The notes beneath the pieces were generated by a model. The model was not told the DNA's origin. It saw only the letters and a list, made by a program, of their open reading frames with translations, and did not search any database. Positions 27,546 through 35,784 of a stretch of DNA of 64,000 nt are shown here, piece after piece. The stretch spans positions 248,001-312,000 of the forward strand of contig CAWHXG010000004.1 of NCBI GenBank assembly GCA_963833235.1, written 5' to 3'. Source of the DNA: CAWHXG01 sp963833235. GTDB lineage: Bacteria; Pseudomonadota; Alphaproteobacteria; Rhodobacterales; Rhodobacteraceae. Position numbers and translations under genes: made by a program. How positions within the stretch are numbered: the stretch's first letter is position 1; every line of letters begins with the position of its first letter.

Positions 27546-28952
27546 ATGGCGGCGGCGACGAAGCTGCCCCTTGAGCTGGGGGCGATCCATTTCGTGGGGA
27601 TCGGCGGCATCGGCATGTCGGGGATCGCCGAGGTTCTGGCGAACCACGGCTATCAGGTGCAGGGCAGCGACCTGAAGGCGAGCGCCATCACCGCGCGGCT
27701 GGAGGGGCTGGGGGTGACCGTGTTCCTCGACCAGCGTCCCGAGAACCTCGACGGCGCGGAGGTGGTGGTGATCTCGTCCGCAATCAAGCCGGGCAACGCG
27801 GAGCTTGACGCGGCGCGGGCGCGCGGCCTGCCGGTGGTGCGGCGCGCCGAGATGCTGGCGGAGCTGATGCGGCTGAAGTCGAACGTGGCGGTGGCGGGGA
27901 CGCACGGCAAGACGACGACGACGACGATGGTGGCGACGCTGCTCGACGCGGGCGGGATCGACCCGACTGTGGTGAACGGCGGGATTATCCACGCTTACGG
28001 CTCCAACGCCCGGATGGGGCAGGGCGAGTGGATGGTGGTGGAGGCCGACGAGAGCGACGGGACGTTCACGCGGCTGCCCGCGACCATCGCCATCGTCACC
28101 AACATCGACCCAGAGCACATGGAGCATTGGGGCAGCATCGAGCGGCTGCGCGACGGCTTCGCGGAGTTCGTCGGCGGCATTCCGTTCTACGGGCTGGCCG
28201 TGTGCTGCACGGACCATCCGGAGGTGCAGGCGCTGGTGGGGCGGATCACCGACCGGCGGGTGACGACCTTCGGGTTCAACGCGCAGGCCGACGTGCGGGC
28301 GGTGAAGCTGCGCTATGAGGCGGGCGTGGCGCTGTTCGACGTGGCGCTGCAGGCCGAGGGCGCGGTGATCGAGGGCTGCCGCCTGCCGATGCCGGGGGAC
28401 CACAACGTGAGCAACGCGTTGGCGGCGGTGGCGGTGGCGCGGCACCTGGGGATGAGCCGCGACGCGATCCGCGAGGCGCTGGCGGGGTTCAAGGGGGTCA
28501 ACCGGCGGTTCACCAAGGTGGGGGAAGTCGGCGGCGTGACGATCATCGACGATTACGGGCACCACCCGGTGGAGATCGCGGCGGTGCTGCGCGCGGCAAG
28601 GCAGTCGCTGGGCGAGGTCGGCGGGCGGGTGATCGCGGTGCACCAGCCGCACCGGTTCAGCCGGCTTCATGCGCTTTTCGAGGAGTTCTGCACCTGCTTC
28701 AACGAGGCCGACGTGGTGGGCATCGCGGAGGTGTTCGGCGCCGGCGAGCCCCCGATCGAGGGCGCCACCCGCGAGGGCCTGGTGGCGGGGCTCATCGCCC
28801 ATGGCCACAGGCATGCCCGCGCGGTGGTAAGCGAGGACGATCTGGAGCGGCTGGTCCGCGAGCAGGCCCGGCCCGGCGACATGGTGGTGTGCCTCGGCGC
28901 CGGCACGATCAGCGCCTGGGCGAACGGGCTCGCGGCGCGGCTGGAAGGGTGA
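27546..28952 (+). CDS. murC: UDP-MurNAc:L-alanine ligase
   Basis: A 468-aa cytoplasmic Mur ligase that starts the stem peptide. It has the N-terminal IHFVGIGGIGMSGIAEVL, the P-loop AGTHGKTTTTTMV, VEADESDGTF, the triphosphate-site IDDYGHHPVEI and VHQPHRFSR. The ATG at 27546 is preferred because it is preceded by GGGAGG at optimal spacing and gives the usual N-terminus. An upstream in-frame ATG at 27525, overlapping the murG stop (ATGA), would add seven residues. Confidence 0.94.
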   Translation: MAAATKLPLELGAIHFVGIGGIGMSGIAEVLANHGYQVQGSDLKASAITARLEGLGVTVFLDQRPENLDGAEVVVISSAIKPGNAELDAARARGLPVVRRAEMLAELMRLKSNVAVAGTHGKTTTTTMVATLLDAGGIDPTVVNGGIIHAYGSNARMGQGEWMVVEADESDGTFTRLPATIAIVTNIDPEHMEHWGSIERLRDGFAEFVGGIPFYGLAVCCTDHPEVQALVGRITDRRVTTFGFNAQADVRAVKLRYEAGVALFDVALQAEGAVIEGCRLPMPGDHNVSNALAAVAVARHLGMSRDAIREALAGFKGVNRRFTKVGEVGGVTIIDDYGHHPVEIAAVLRAARQSLGEVGGRVIAVHQPHRFSRLHALFEEFCTCFNEADVVGIAEVFGAGEPPIEGATREGLVAGLIAHGHRHARAVVSEDDLERLVREQARPGDMVVCLGAGTISAWANGLAARLEG

Positions 28953-29187
28953 GCCCGGCGCGACGTGGGCGTGATGACCTGGGCGGACACCTGCCAGACG
29001 GCAGGACCGGCGCGGCCGTGTGCATCCGGTTCGACGACGCGCCGCTCGGGATGCCGGGTGCCGGGCCCGACAGCGACCGGGAATCGCAGGGTGGCCCCCG
29101 CCCGACGGCATGACGGGGCGGGGTGGGGTTCGCTCAGCCAGCGCCGGAGATCCACCCCGATCCGAATGGTTGCAGACTGGAGGCGCG

Positions 29188-29334
29188 ATGCTGACCGAGC
29201 CGCGCCCGCGCCCACATGCCGCGAGGCTGCGGGTCGGCGGCCCGGCAAAGATGTTCGTTCGCAGGGGGAGGGCGGGATCCGCTCCACCGTTGCCGGAGAT
29301 GGACCCGGGCGGGATAGTGGCGGCGAGACCCTGA
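29188..29334 (+). pseudogene. MurB N-terminus-like mini-ORF, tandem unit 1
   Basis: A 48-codon ORF starting at ATG 29188 behind GACTGGAGGCGCG. It contains RLRVGGPAKMFVRRG, a near match to the start of MurB (WLRVGGPAERFLRP), and stops at a TGA (29332-29334) that overlaps the CTG opening the next unit. From 29191 it is the first of three 140-bp units (29191, 29331, 29471). At protein level it aligns without gaps over 47 residues to unit 2. It may be a decayed partial duplication of murB or a short leader peptide. Bases 28953-29187 hold nothing recognisable. Confidence 0.6.
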
Positions 29335-29474
29335 CCCGGCTGCGCGCCCTGTCTGACCCTGCATGGCTTCGCGTCGGCCGGCCGGCGAAGCGGTTCGTGC
29401 ACGAGGGTAGGACGGGGGCGACCCGGCCTTCGCGGGAAATGGTTCCCGACGCGTCAGAGGAGCAGAGACCCTGA
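29331..29474 (+). pseudogene. MurB N-terminus-like mini-ORF, tandem unit 2
   Basis: A 47-codon frame opening with CTG (no ATG/GTG/TTG at the unit start) and containing AWLRVGRPAKRFVHEG, again like the MurB N-terminus. It ends REMVPDASEEQRP before a TGA at 29472-29474, which overlaps the CTG at which murB appears to begin. Unit 2 matches unit 1 over its whole length and murB over the first half, including long shared stretches such as TGGCTTCGCGTCGG. Reading phase and unit length are preserved exactly, which is unusual for random decay. Confidence 0.6.
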
Positions 29475-30358
29475 GCCAGCAGCTATCCCTGTCCGATCTC
29501 ACCTGGCTTCGCGTCGGCGGCCCGGCAGAGCGGTTCCTGCGGCCCGAGGGCATGGAGGAGCTTTGCGCGGCTCTGGCGGCGGACCCTGACGTGCCGGTCT
29601 TCCCCATGGGGGTCGGCTCCAACCTCATCGTGCGCGACGGGGGCATCCCGGGCCTGGTGATCCGTCTGGGGCGGGGGTTAAACGGCATCGAGATCGCGGG
29701 CGATACCGTCACCGCCGGGGCGGCGGCGCTCGATGCCCATGTGGCGCGCCGGGCGGCAGAGGCGGGGCTGGACCTGACCTTCCTGCGCACAATTCCCGGC
29801 AGCATCGGCGGCGCGGTGCGCATGAACGCCGGCTGCTACGGCAGCTATGTGGCGGACGTGCTGGTCTCGGCCGAGGCGGTGACGCGGGCGGGCGGGATAG
29901 TGACCCTGCGTCCGGCCGACCTTCGCCTCGCCTACCGCTCCAGCGTCCTGCCCGAAGGCTGGGTCATCACGCAGGCCACGTTCCGCGCCCCCCGGGCCGA
30001 CCCCGCGGCGCTGGAGGCGAAGATGGCCGCCCAGATCGCCCGACGCGACGCGACACAGCCCACCAAGGCCCGCAGCGCCGGATCGACCTTCCGCAACCCC
30101 TCGGGCGCCAGTTCCACCGGCCGCGCCGACGACGTGCACGACCAGAAGGCCTGGGCCCTGATCGACGCGGCGGGCCTGCGCGGCGCGCGGCTGGGGCAGG
30201 CGCAGATGTCGCAGATGCACCCCAACTTCCTCGTCAACCTCGGTGGCGCCACGGCCACAGACCTCGAGGCTCTGGGCGAGCAGGTGCGACAAAGGGTAGT
30301 GGAGCACAGCGGAATTCTACTAGACTGGGAAATCATGCGGGTGGGCGAACCGGGCTGA
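29471..30358 (+). CDS. murB: UDP-N-acetylenolpyruvoylglucosamine reductase
   Basis: A 295-aa FAD enzyme making UDP-MurNAc from the enolpyruvyl precursor. It has the FAD-binding N-terminus LTWLRVGGPAERF and MGVGSNLIVRDGG, then IPGSIGGAVRMNAGCYG (about residues 109-125), the catalytic-Ser motif AGSTFRNP and a C-terminal HPNFLVNLGGAT. No ATG, GTG or TTG precedes the conserved N-terminus after the in-frame stop at 29408. The start is therefore either CTG at 29471 (GAGGAG upstream) or, if one C is missing from CCC at 29469-29471, an ATG at 29439. The ATG at 29552 would delete essential FAD residues. Confidence 0.88.
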   Translation: MSQQLSLSDLTWLRVGGPAERFLRPEGMEELCAALAADPDVPVFPMGVGSNLIVRDGGIPGLVIRLGRGLNGIEIAGDTVTAGAAALDAHVARRAAEAGLDLTFLRTIPGSIGGAVRMNAGCYGSYVADVLVSAEAVTRAGGIVTLRPADLRLAYRSSVLPEGWVITQATFRAPRADPAALEAKMAAQIARRDATQPTKARSAGSTFRNPSGASSTGRADDVHDQKAWALIDAAGLRGARLGQAQMSQMHPNFLVNLGGATATDLEALGEQVRQRVVEHSGILLDWEIMRVGEPG

Positions 30359-30474
30359 AGCCCCGGGCCCTGCGTCGCCGGCCGACAGGCCGGCAGAGGG
30401 CAGTCGCCGGTCTCCGACAGGGCCGGCATAAACGAGGGCCGCAAAGGCCCCGCGAGCAGAGGCAGGGTCTGTCG

Positions 30475-31401
30475 ATGACACACCCCTTGATCGCGGTCCT
30501 CCTTGGGGGGCCGTCGGCGGAGCGTGAGGTTTCGCTTTCGTCGGGTCGCGAATGCGCGGCCGCGCTGCGCGTGGCGGGCTTCGAGGTGATCGAGCTGGAC
30601 GCGGGGCCGGACCTGCCGGATCGCCTGGCGCAGTCGGGCGCCGGCGTGGCCTTCAATGCGCTGCATGGCCGCTGGGGCGAGGATGGCTGCGTGCAGGGGC
30701 TGCTGGAATGGCTGCGCCTGCCCTTCACCCATTCCGGCGTCCTGGCCTCGGCCCTGGCGATGGACAAGACCCGCACCAAGGCCGCCTATCGCGCCGCCGG
30801 GCTGCCGGTGGTGGAAAGCGGGCTCTTCGATGTCGCGGCCGTGCAGGCGGCCCACGTGATGGCGCCGCCCTACGTGGTCAAGCCGAATGCCGAGGGCTCC
30901 AGCGTCGGCATCTACATCGTGCCGGAGGGGGCGAACGGGCCGCCCTGCCTTGGCGCGGACGCCGCGGGACGCGTGATGGTCGAGGCGTTCGCGCCCGGCC
31001 GCGAGCTGACCGTGACCGTGTTGGGGGAGGGCCTTGGCGGGCAGCCCGCGCGGCCGCTGACGGTGACCGACATCGTGACGACCGGCTGGTACGATTACGC
31101 GGCGAAGTATCAGCCGGGCGGCTCGCGGCACGTGGTGCCGGCGGACATGCCGCCCCCGGTCTTCGAGGCCTGCCTGTCCCATGCGCTGGCGGCGCACGAG
31201 GTGCTGGGCTGCCGCGGGATCAGCCGTACGGATTTCCGTTGGGACGAGGCGCGTGGCAGGGACGGGTTGATCCTGCTGGAGACCAACACCCAGCCCGGCA
31301 TGACCCCCACCTCGCTGACGCCCGAACAGGCGGCGGCCTGCGGGATCGACTTTCCGACGCTTTGTCGCTGGCTGGTGGAGGACGCCTCGTGCGACCGCTA
31401 G
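30475..31401 (+). CDS. ddl: D-alanine:D-alanine ligase
   Basis: A 308-aa ATP-grasp enzyme making the D-Ala-D-Ala dipeptide used by MurF. Motifs visible are AVLLGGPSAEREVSLSSG (residues 6-23), ALHGRWGEDG, ATP-binding PPYVVKPNAEGSSVGIY and FAPGRELTVTVLG. The C-terminal metal-binding stretch is LLETNTQPGMTPTSLTPEQA, where N, Q and P-G-M-T-S are family hallmarks. It overlaps ftsQ by 13 bases. The 116 bp between murB and ddl hold only an inverted GGCCGACAGGCCGG-like repeat. Confidence 0.95.
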   Translation: MTHPLIAVLLGGPSAEREVSLSSGRECAAALRVAGFEVIELDAGPDLPDRLAQSGAGVAFNALHGRWGEDGCVQGLLEWLRLPFTHSGVLASALAMDKTRTKAAYRAAGLPVVESGLFDVAAVQAAHVMAPPYVVKPNAEGSSVGIYIVPEGANGPPCLGADAAGRVMVEAFAPGRELTVTVLGEGLGGQPARPLTVTDIVTTGWYDYAAKYQPGGSRHVVPADMPPPVFEACLSHALAAHEVLGCRGISRTDFRWDEARGRDGLILLETNTQPGMTPTSLTPEQAAACGIDFPTLCRWLVEDASCDR

Positions 31402-32333
31402 GCCGCGCGCCCGGGCGGGTGCGCGCCGAGCCGCCGGGCGCCCGGGTGCTGGCGCGCGACGCGTCGCGGCATGCCTCCCGCGATCCCGCGCCCAGCCGCA
31501 TGGCCTACCGGCTGACGCGGCTCTGGCTGTCGCCGCTGGTGCGGCGGATGACGACCCAGGTGATCCCGGCGGCGCTTGTGCTGGGCGCGCTCGTCTGGTG
31601 GGCCAGCCAGCCGGCGCAGCGCACGCGGGCGGTGGATTGGGCGGGCGAGCTGCGCGCCACGATCGAGGCGCAGCCGGAATTCCAGATCCGCCAGATGGTC
31701 ATCGCCGGCGCCACTCCGGTGCTGGCCGACGAGGTGCGCCGGCGGCTTGACCTGAGGTTCCCGGTAAGCTGGTTCGCGGTGGATACCGTTGTGCTGCACC
31801 AGACGATCGAGCGGCTGGACGCGGTGAAGACGGCCCGCGTGAGCGTCGAGCTGGGCGGCGCGCTGCGGGTGGAGATCACCGAGCGTGAGCCTGCGGTGGT
31901 CTGGCGGACGGGGCGCATCCTGCGGCTTCTGGATGCCGAGGGGCAGCGGATCGGCTTCATCGACCGGCGCGACGGGCGGGCCGACCTGCCGCTGCTGACG
32001 GGCGAGGGCGCGCACCGGGCGGTGCCCGAGGCGCTGGCGCTGATCGCGGCCGCGCGGCCGCTGGCGGGGCGCCTGCGCGGGCTGACCCGGCAGGGCGAGC
32101 GGCGGTGGGATCTGGTGCTGGACCGCGGGCAGGTCATCCAGCTGCCGGAGGCCGGGGCGATCGCCGCGCTGGAGCGGGTGCTGGCGATGGACGCCGCGAT
32201 GGAGGTGCTGGCGCGCGACGTGCCGGTGGTGGACATGCGCCGCCCGGACCGCCCGACGGTGCGGCTGGGCACGGGCGCGCAGGCATATCTGGCGCTGACG
32301 CGCGCCTTCGAGCGGGAGCTGACGACCCAATGA
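31389..32333 (+). CDS. ftsQ: Cell division protein FtsQ
   Basis: A 314-aa bitopic divisome protein. An Arg-rich cytoplasmic tail is followed by one membrane helix (VIPAALVLGALVWWAS, about residues 57-72). Then come a POTRA domain (FQIRQMVIAGATPVLADEV through VEITEREPAVVW) and the beta domain with EGQRIGFIDRR. It recruits FtsL/FtsB and helps regulate septal wall synthesis. The GTG at 31389, inside the end of ddl and behind GGAGG, is the preferred start; in-frame ATGs further in would trim the basic tail. The stop overlaps the ftsA ATG. Confidence 0.9.
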   Translation: MRPLGRAPGRVRAEPPGARVLARDASRHASRDPAPSRMAYRLTRLWLSPLVRRMTTQVIPAALVLGALVWWASQPAQRTRAVDWAGELRATIEAQPEFQIRQMVIAGATPVLADEVRRRLDLRFPVSWFAVDTVVLHQTIERLDAVKTARVSVELGGALRVEITEREPAVVWRTGRILRLLDAEGQRIGFIDRRDGRADLPLLTGEGAHRAVPEALALIAAARPLAGRLRGLTRQGERRWDLVLDRGQVIQLPEAGAIAALERVLAMDAAMEVLARDVPVVDMRRPDRPTVRLGTGAQAYLALTRAFERELTTQ

Positions 32334-33661
32334 AGGACCTCTACAACACCCAGCGGGCGATGCGGCAGATGCGGCGCGCGGCGATGGCGCGCGGGCTGAT
32401 CGCGGTGCTCGACATCGGGTCGAGCAAGGCGGTGTGCCTGATCCTGCGCTTCGATGGCGGGGCGATGCCAAGCGCCGAGGGCGTGGGGCCGATGGCCGGG
32501 CAATCGCAGTTCCGCATCATCGGGGCCGCCACCACCCGCTCGCGCGGGGTGCGCCACGGCGAGATCGAGACCATGGCCGAGACCGAGCGCGCTGTGCGCA
32601 CCGTGGTGCAGGCGGCGCAGAAGATGGCGCAGGTGCGGGTGGACCATGCGATCGTGTGCTTCTCGGGGGCGCGGCCGCGCTCTTACGGGCTGACGGGCGA
32701 GATCGACGTGGAGGGCCGCGAGGTGGGCGAGGGCGACGTGGCGGGCGCGCTGGCCAGCTGCGACCTGCCGGATATCGGCGCGCACCGGACCGTGCTGCAC
32801 GCGCAGCCGGTGAACTTCGCGCTCGACCAGCGCAGCGGGCTGCCGGACCCGCGCGGGCAGATCGGCAACCGGCTGACGACCGACATGCACATGCTGTCGG
32901 TCGACGAGACGGCGGTGCGCAACCTGCTGCACTGCATCAAGCGCTGCGACCTGGAGCTGGCGGGGCTGGCCTCGTCGGCCTACGTGGCCGGCATCGCCTC
33001 GATGGTGGAGGACGAGCAGAAGCTGGGCGCCGCCTGCATCGATCTGGGCGGCGGCACCACCGGGCTTTCGATCTTCCTGCGCGGGCACATGATCTATGCC
33101 GATGCGGTGCGGATCGGCGGCGCCCACGTGACCCAGGACATCCACAAGGGCCTCGACATCCCGGTGGACCTGGCCGAGCGGATCAAGACGGTGCATGGCG
33201 GGCTGACCGCCACGGGCCGCGACGACCGCGACATGATCGCGCTGAAGGCCGAGACCGGCGACTGGGAGCACGACCGCCGCGAGATCAGCCGCAGCGAGCT
33301 GATCGGGATCATGCGGCCGCGGGTCGAGGAGATCCTTGAAGAGGTGCGGCTGCGCCTTGACGCGGCGGGGTTCGATCACCTGCCGAGCAACCGGATCGTG
33401 CTGACCGGCGGCGGCAGCCAGATCCCCGGGCTCTCGGCCCTGGCGCACCGGATGCTGGGCCACCAGGTGCGGCTCGGCCGGCCCCTGCGGGTGCTGGGGC
33501 TGCCGCAGGCGGCGACCGGCCCGGGCTTCGCCGCCTCGGTGGGCCTTTGCCTCTTCGCCGCGCATCCCCAAGACGAGTGGTGGGATTTCGACATCACGGC
33601 CGACGGCTACCCGGCACGCTCGCTGCGCCGGGCGGTGAAGTGGTTCCGCGAGAACTGGTGA
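32330..33661 (+). CDS. ftsA: Cell division protein FtsA
   Basis: A 443-aa actin-like ATPase that tethers FtsZ to the membrane and recruits the later divisome. Actin-fold phosphate motifs are AVLDIGSSKAVCLIL (about residues 25-39) and ACIDLGGGTTGLSIF, with adenosine motif IVLTGGGSQIPGL. The 1C subdomain characteristic of FtsA lies between the first two. The C-terminal RSLRRAVKWFRENW is an amphipathic membrane-targeting helix. It overlaps ftsQ by ATGA and is followed by a 272-bp gap before ftsZ. Confidence 0.95.
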   Translation: MKDLYNTQRAMRQMRRAAMARGLIAVLDIGSSKAVCLILRFDGGAMPSAEGVGPMAGQSQFRIIGAATTRSRGVRHGEIETMAETERAVRTVVQAAQKMAQVRVDHAIVCFSGARPRSYGLTGEIDVEGREVGEGDVAGALASCDLPDIGAHRTVLHAQPVNFALDQRSGLPDPRGQIGNRLTTDMHMLSVDETAVRNLLHCIKRCDLELAGLASSAYVAGIASMVEDEQKLGAACIDLGGGTTGLSIFLRGHMIYADAVRIGGAHVTQDIHKGLDIPVDLAERIKTVHGGLTATGRDDRDMIALKAETGDWEHDRREISRSELIGIMRPRVEEILEEVRLRLDAAGFDHLPSNRIVLTGGGSQIPGLSALAHRMLGHQVRLGRPLRVLGLPQAATGPGFAASVGLCLFAAHPQDEWWDFDITADGYPARSLRRAVKWFRENW

Positions 33662-33677
33662 CCCGATGCCCTCCGCG

Positions 33678-33706
33678 CCCCCTTCGATATTCCACAAATA
33701 TCCCGG
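33678..33706 (-). repeat. Dispersed intergenic repeat A, copy 1
   Basis: On the minus strand this reads CGGGATATTTGTGGAA then TATCGAAGGGGG. It nearly matches 60871-60899, with one substitution and one length difference in the G run. It lies 17 bp after the ftsA stop. I recall similar GGATATTT-containing strings between genes in many Rhodobacterales, but that cannot be tested here. Confidence 0.6.
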
Positions 33707-33712
33707 GGAGGT

Positions 33713-33734
33713 GCGGAGGGGCTGGCCCCTCCGC
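33713..33734 (+). terminator. Hairpin after ftsA, terminator-like without a T run
   Basis: GCGGAGGGG (33713-33721) pairs with CCCCTCCGC (33726-33734) around a 4-nt loop. No T run follows, so intrinsic termination would be weak. It may attenuate ftsA transcription or mark the boundary ahead of an ftsZ promoter within 33735-33933, which I could not locate precisely. Confidence 0.3.
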
Positions 33735-33933
33735 CTGCCGCAAGGGCCGCCGCCATCGAGGCGGCGCGCGGCGCGCGGCCTGACCCGCTGCGAAACCGGC
33801 AAATTCCCCCTCAATTCGTGTCAAGACGCTACATTTGCGCGTGACCGGGCGTGACGCGCCCGCTACACTCGGCCGCAATAAGGCAGTGGCGGGCGCAAAG
33901 TCCGCAGGGCAACGTGAACAGGCGGACACAAAC

Positions 33934-35553
33934 ATGGCTTTGAACCTCAACGTCCCCGAGCAGGACGATCTGAAGCCGAAGATCACGGTCTTCGGGGTCG
34001 GAGGGGCCGGCGGCAACGCCGTCAACAACATGATCGAGAAAGAGCTCGACGGGGTCGAGTTCGTGGTGGCCAACACCGACGCACAGGCGCTGCGTCAAAG
34101 CCGGTCGACCGCCAAGATCCAGATGGGCGTCAAGGCCACCGAGGGGCTGGGCGCCGGCGCGCGGCCCGCCGTGGGCGCCGCGGCCGCGGAAGAGACCATC
34201 GAGGAGATCATCGATCATCTGGTGGGAAGCCACATGTGCTTCATCACCGCCGGCATGGGTGGCGGCACCGGCACCGGGGCTGCCCCGATCATCGCCCAGG
34301 CGGCGCGTGAGCTGGGCGTGCTGACCGTCGGCGTGGTCACCAAGCCCTTCCAGTTCGAGGGCGCCAAGCGGATGCGCAAGGCCGAGGAGGGCGTCGAGGC
34401 GCTTCAGAAGGTCGTCGACACGCTGATCATCATCCCCAACCAGAACCTCTTCCGGCTGGCCAACGAAAAGACCACGTTCACCGAGGCATTCAGCCTGGCC
34501 GACGACGTGCTCTACCAGGGCGTCAAGGGCGTGACCGACCTGATGGTGCGCCCGGGCCTCATCAATCTCGACTTCGCCGACGTCCGCGCCGTGATGGACG
34601 AGATGGGCAAGGCGATGATGGGCACCGGCGAGGCCGAGGGCGAGGACCGCGCCATCCAGGCCGCCGAGAAGGCCATCGCCAACCCGCTGCTCGACGAGAT
34701 CAGCCTGCGCGGCGCCAAAGGCGTGCTGATCAACATCACCGGCGGCTACGACCTGACGCTCTTCGAGCTGGACGAGGCCGCGAACCGCATCCGCGAGGAG
34801 GTCGACCCCGACGCCAACATCATCGTCGGCTCGACGCTCGACACCGCCTGCGAGGGCATGATGCGCGTTTCGGTCGTGGCCACCGGAATCGACGCGGCGG
34901 CCAAGACGGAAGAGGCGCCGGTGCAGCGCCGCCGCCTGGCGGAGCCTCTCACGAGCGGCCAGCAGACCGATCCCGCCGCCCTGCCGGAGCCGGTGGCGGT
35001 CGCCGCGACGGTGGCGGACGAGGAGCCGACGCTTTTTCAGAACCTGGACCCCGAGCGGGAGAGCATGCCCGACGCGGCCGAGACCGACGACGGCCTGCCG
35101 GCGCCGGCCTACATTCCGCAGGCTCCCGCCGGGCTTGGCGGCACCGGCGACATCGCGCAATTCGTGGCGCCGCGCCCGGGGTCGGCCGGCACCCCTTCGC
35201 CGGAAACCTTGCGGCGGCTCGAGGCGGCCGTGCGCCATCGCCCCGGCGGCGAAGCACCGGCCACCGCGATGCCGGGTTACGGCGCGGCGACCGGCCAGGA
35301 CAAGACACGCTTCGGCATCAATTCGCTGATCAACCGCATGACGGGGCACGGGGCGGACGCCCGCCAGCACGACCCCCGGCTTCATGGAAAGCCGCATGTC
35401 ACGCCTTCGACCGGTCCGTCGGGCGGCCAGCGCCCGGCCCCCGCCCGGGCGATCCCGGGGCCGATGCAGCCGGTCTCCGAAGATCAACTCGACGAACACG
35501 CCGAACTCGACCGGATCGAGATCCCGGCTTTCCTGAGGCGCCAGGCGAACTGA
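33934..35553 (+). CDS. ftsZ: Cell division GTPase FtsZ
   Basis: A 539-aa tubulin homologue forming the Z ring. The GTPase core has VFGVGGAGGNAVNNMI (residues 14-29), the tubulin signature GGGTGTGAAP (about residue 109), and the T7 loop region VRPGLINLDFADVRAVM. The core is followed by an unusually long, Pro/Ala-rich and acidic linker of roughly 200 residues, as in other alphaproteobacteria. The conserved C-terminal peptide IEIPAFLRRQAN binds FtsA. The ATG at 33934 gives the normal N-terminus. A strong terminator follows. Confidence 0.97.
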   Translation: MALNLNVPEQDDLKPKITVFGVGGAGGNAVNNMIEKELDGVEFVVANTDAQALRQSRSTAKIQMGVKATEGLGAGARPAVGAAAAEETIEEIIDHLVGSHMCFITAGMGGGTGTGAAPIIAQAARELGVLTVGVVTKPFQFEGAKRMRKAEEGVEALQKVVDTLIIIPNQNLFRLANEKTTFTEAFSLADDVLYQGVKGVTDLMVRPGLINLDFADVRAVMDEMGKAMMGTGEAEGEDRAIQAAEKAIANPLLDEISLRGAKGVLINITGGYDLTLFELDEAANRIREEVDPDANIIVGSTLDTACEGMMRVSVVATGIDAAAKTEEAPVQRRRLAEPLTSGQQTDPAALPEPVAVAATVADEEPTLFQNLDPERESMPDAAETDDGLPAPAYIPQAPAGLGGTGDIAQFVAPRPGSAGTPSPETLRRLEAAVRHRPGGEAPATAMPGYGAATGQDKTRFGINSLINRMTGHGADARQHDPRLHGKPHVTPSTGPSGGQRPAPARAIPGPMQPVSEDQLDEHAELDRIEIPAFLRRQAN

Positions 35554-35577
35554 CGCCCACCCCACTTTTTCGCGATC

Positions 35578-35609
35578 AGAGGGGCCGGTTTCCGGCCCCT
35601 CTTTCTTTT
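35578..35609 (+). terminator. Rho-independent terminator after ftsZ
   Basis: An 11-bp stem, AGAGGGGCCGG (35578-35588) with CCGGCCCCTCT (35592-35602), a TTT loop and a T-rich tail TTCTTTT. It ends the dcw transcript after ftsZ and separates it from lpxC. Confidence 0.9.
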
Positions 35610-35784
35610 GCATGCAACAGTTTGGCAGGCAGAGTTGATGTTTCGGCACGATCTCGCCGAGGTCAAGCCGCGGGGTGTTTCAGGCCGTCGTAAAGTTTGA
35701 ATTGAGCCCTTCAATGGGCCTGCCTAGGAAAGAACTCGAAAGGGGTGCCGCTTGCGTCAAGCAACGCCGGCTCCGGGTGATGCG

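Noticed and set aside
29552..30358. murB starting at ATG 29552
   Set aside because: That start removes WLRVGGPAERF, part of the conserved FAD-binding N-terminus, and the upstream codons are in the same frame and family-like.
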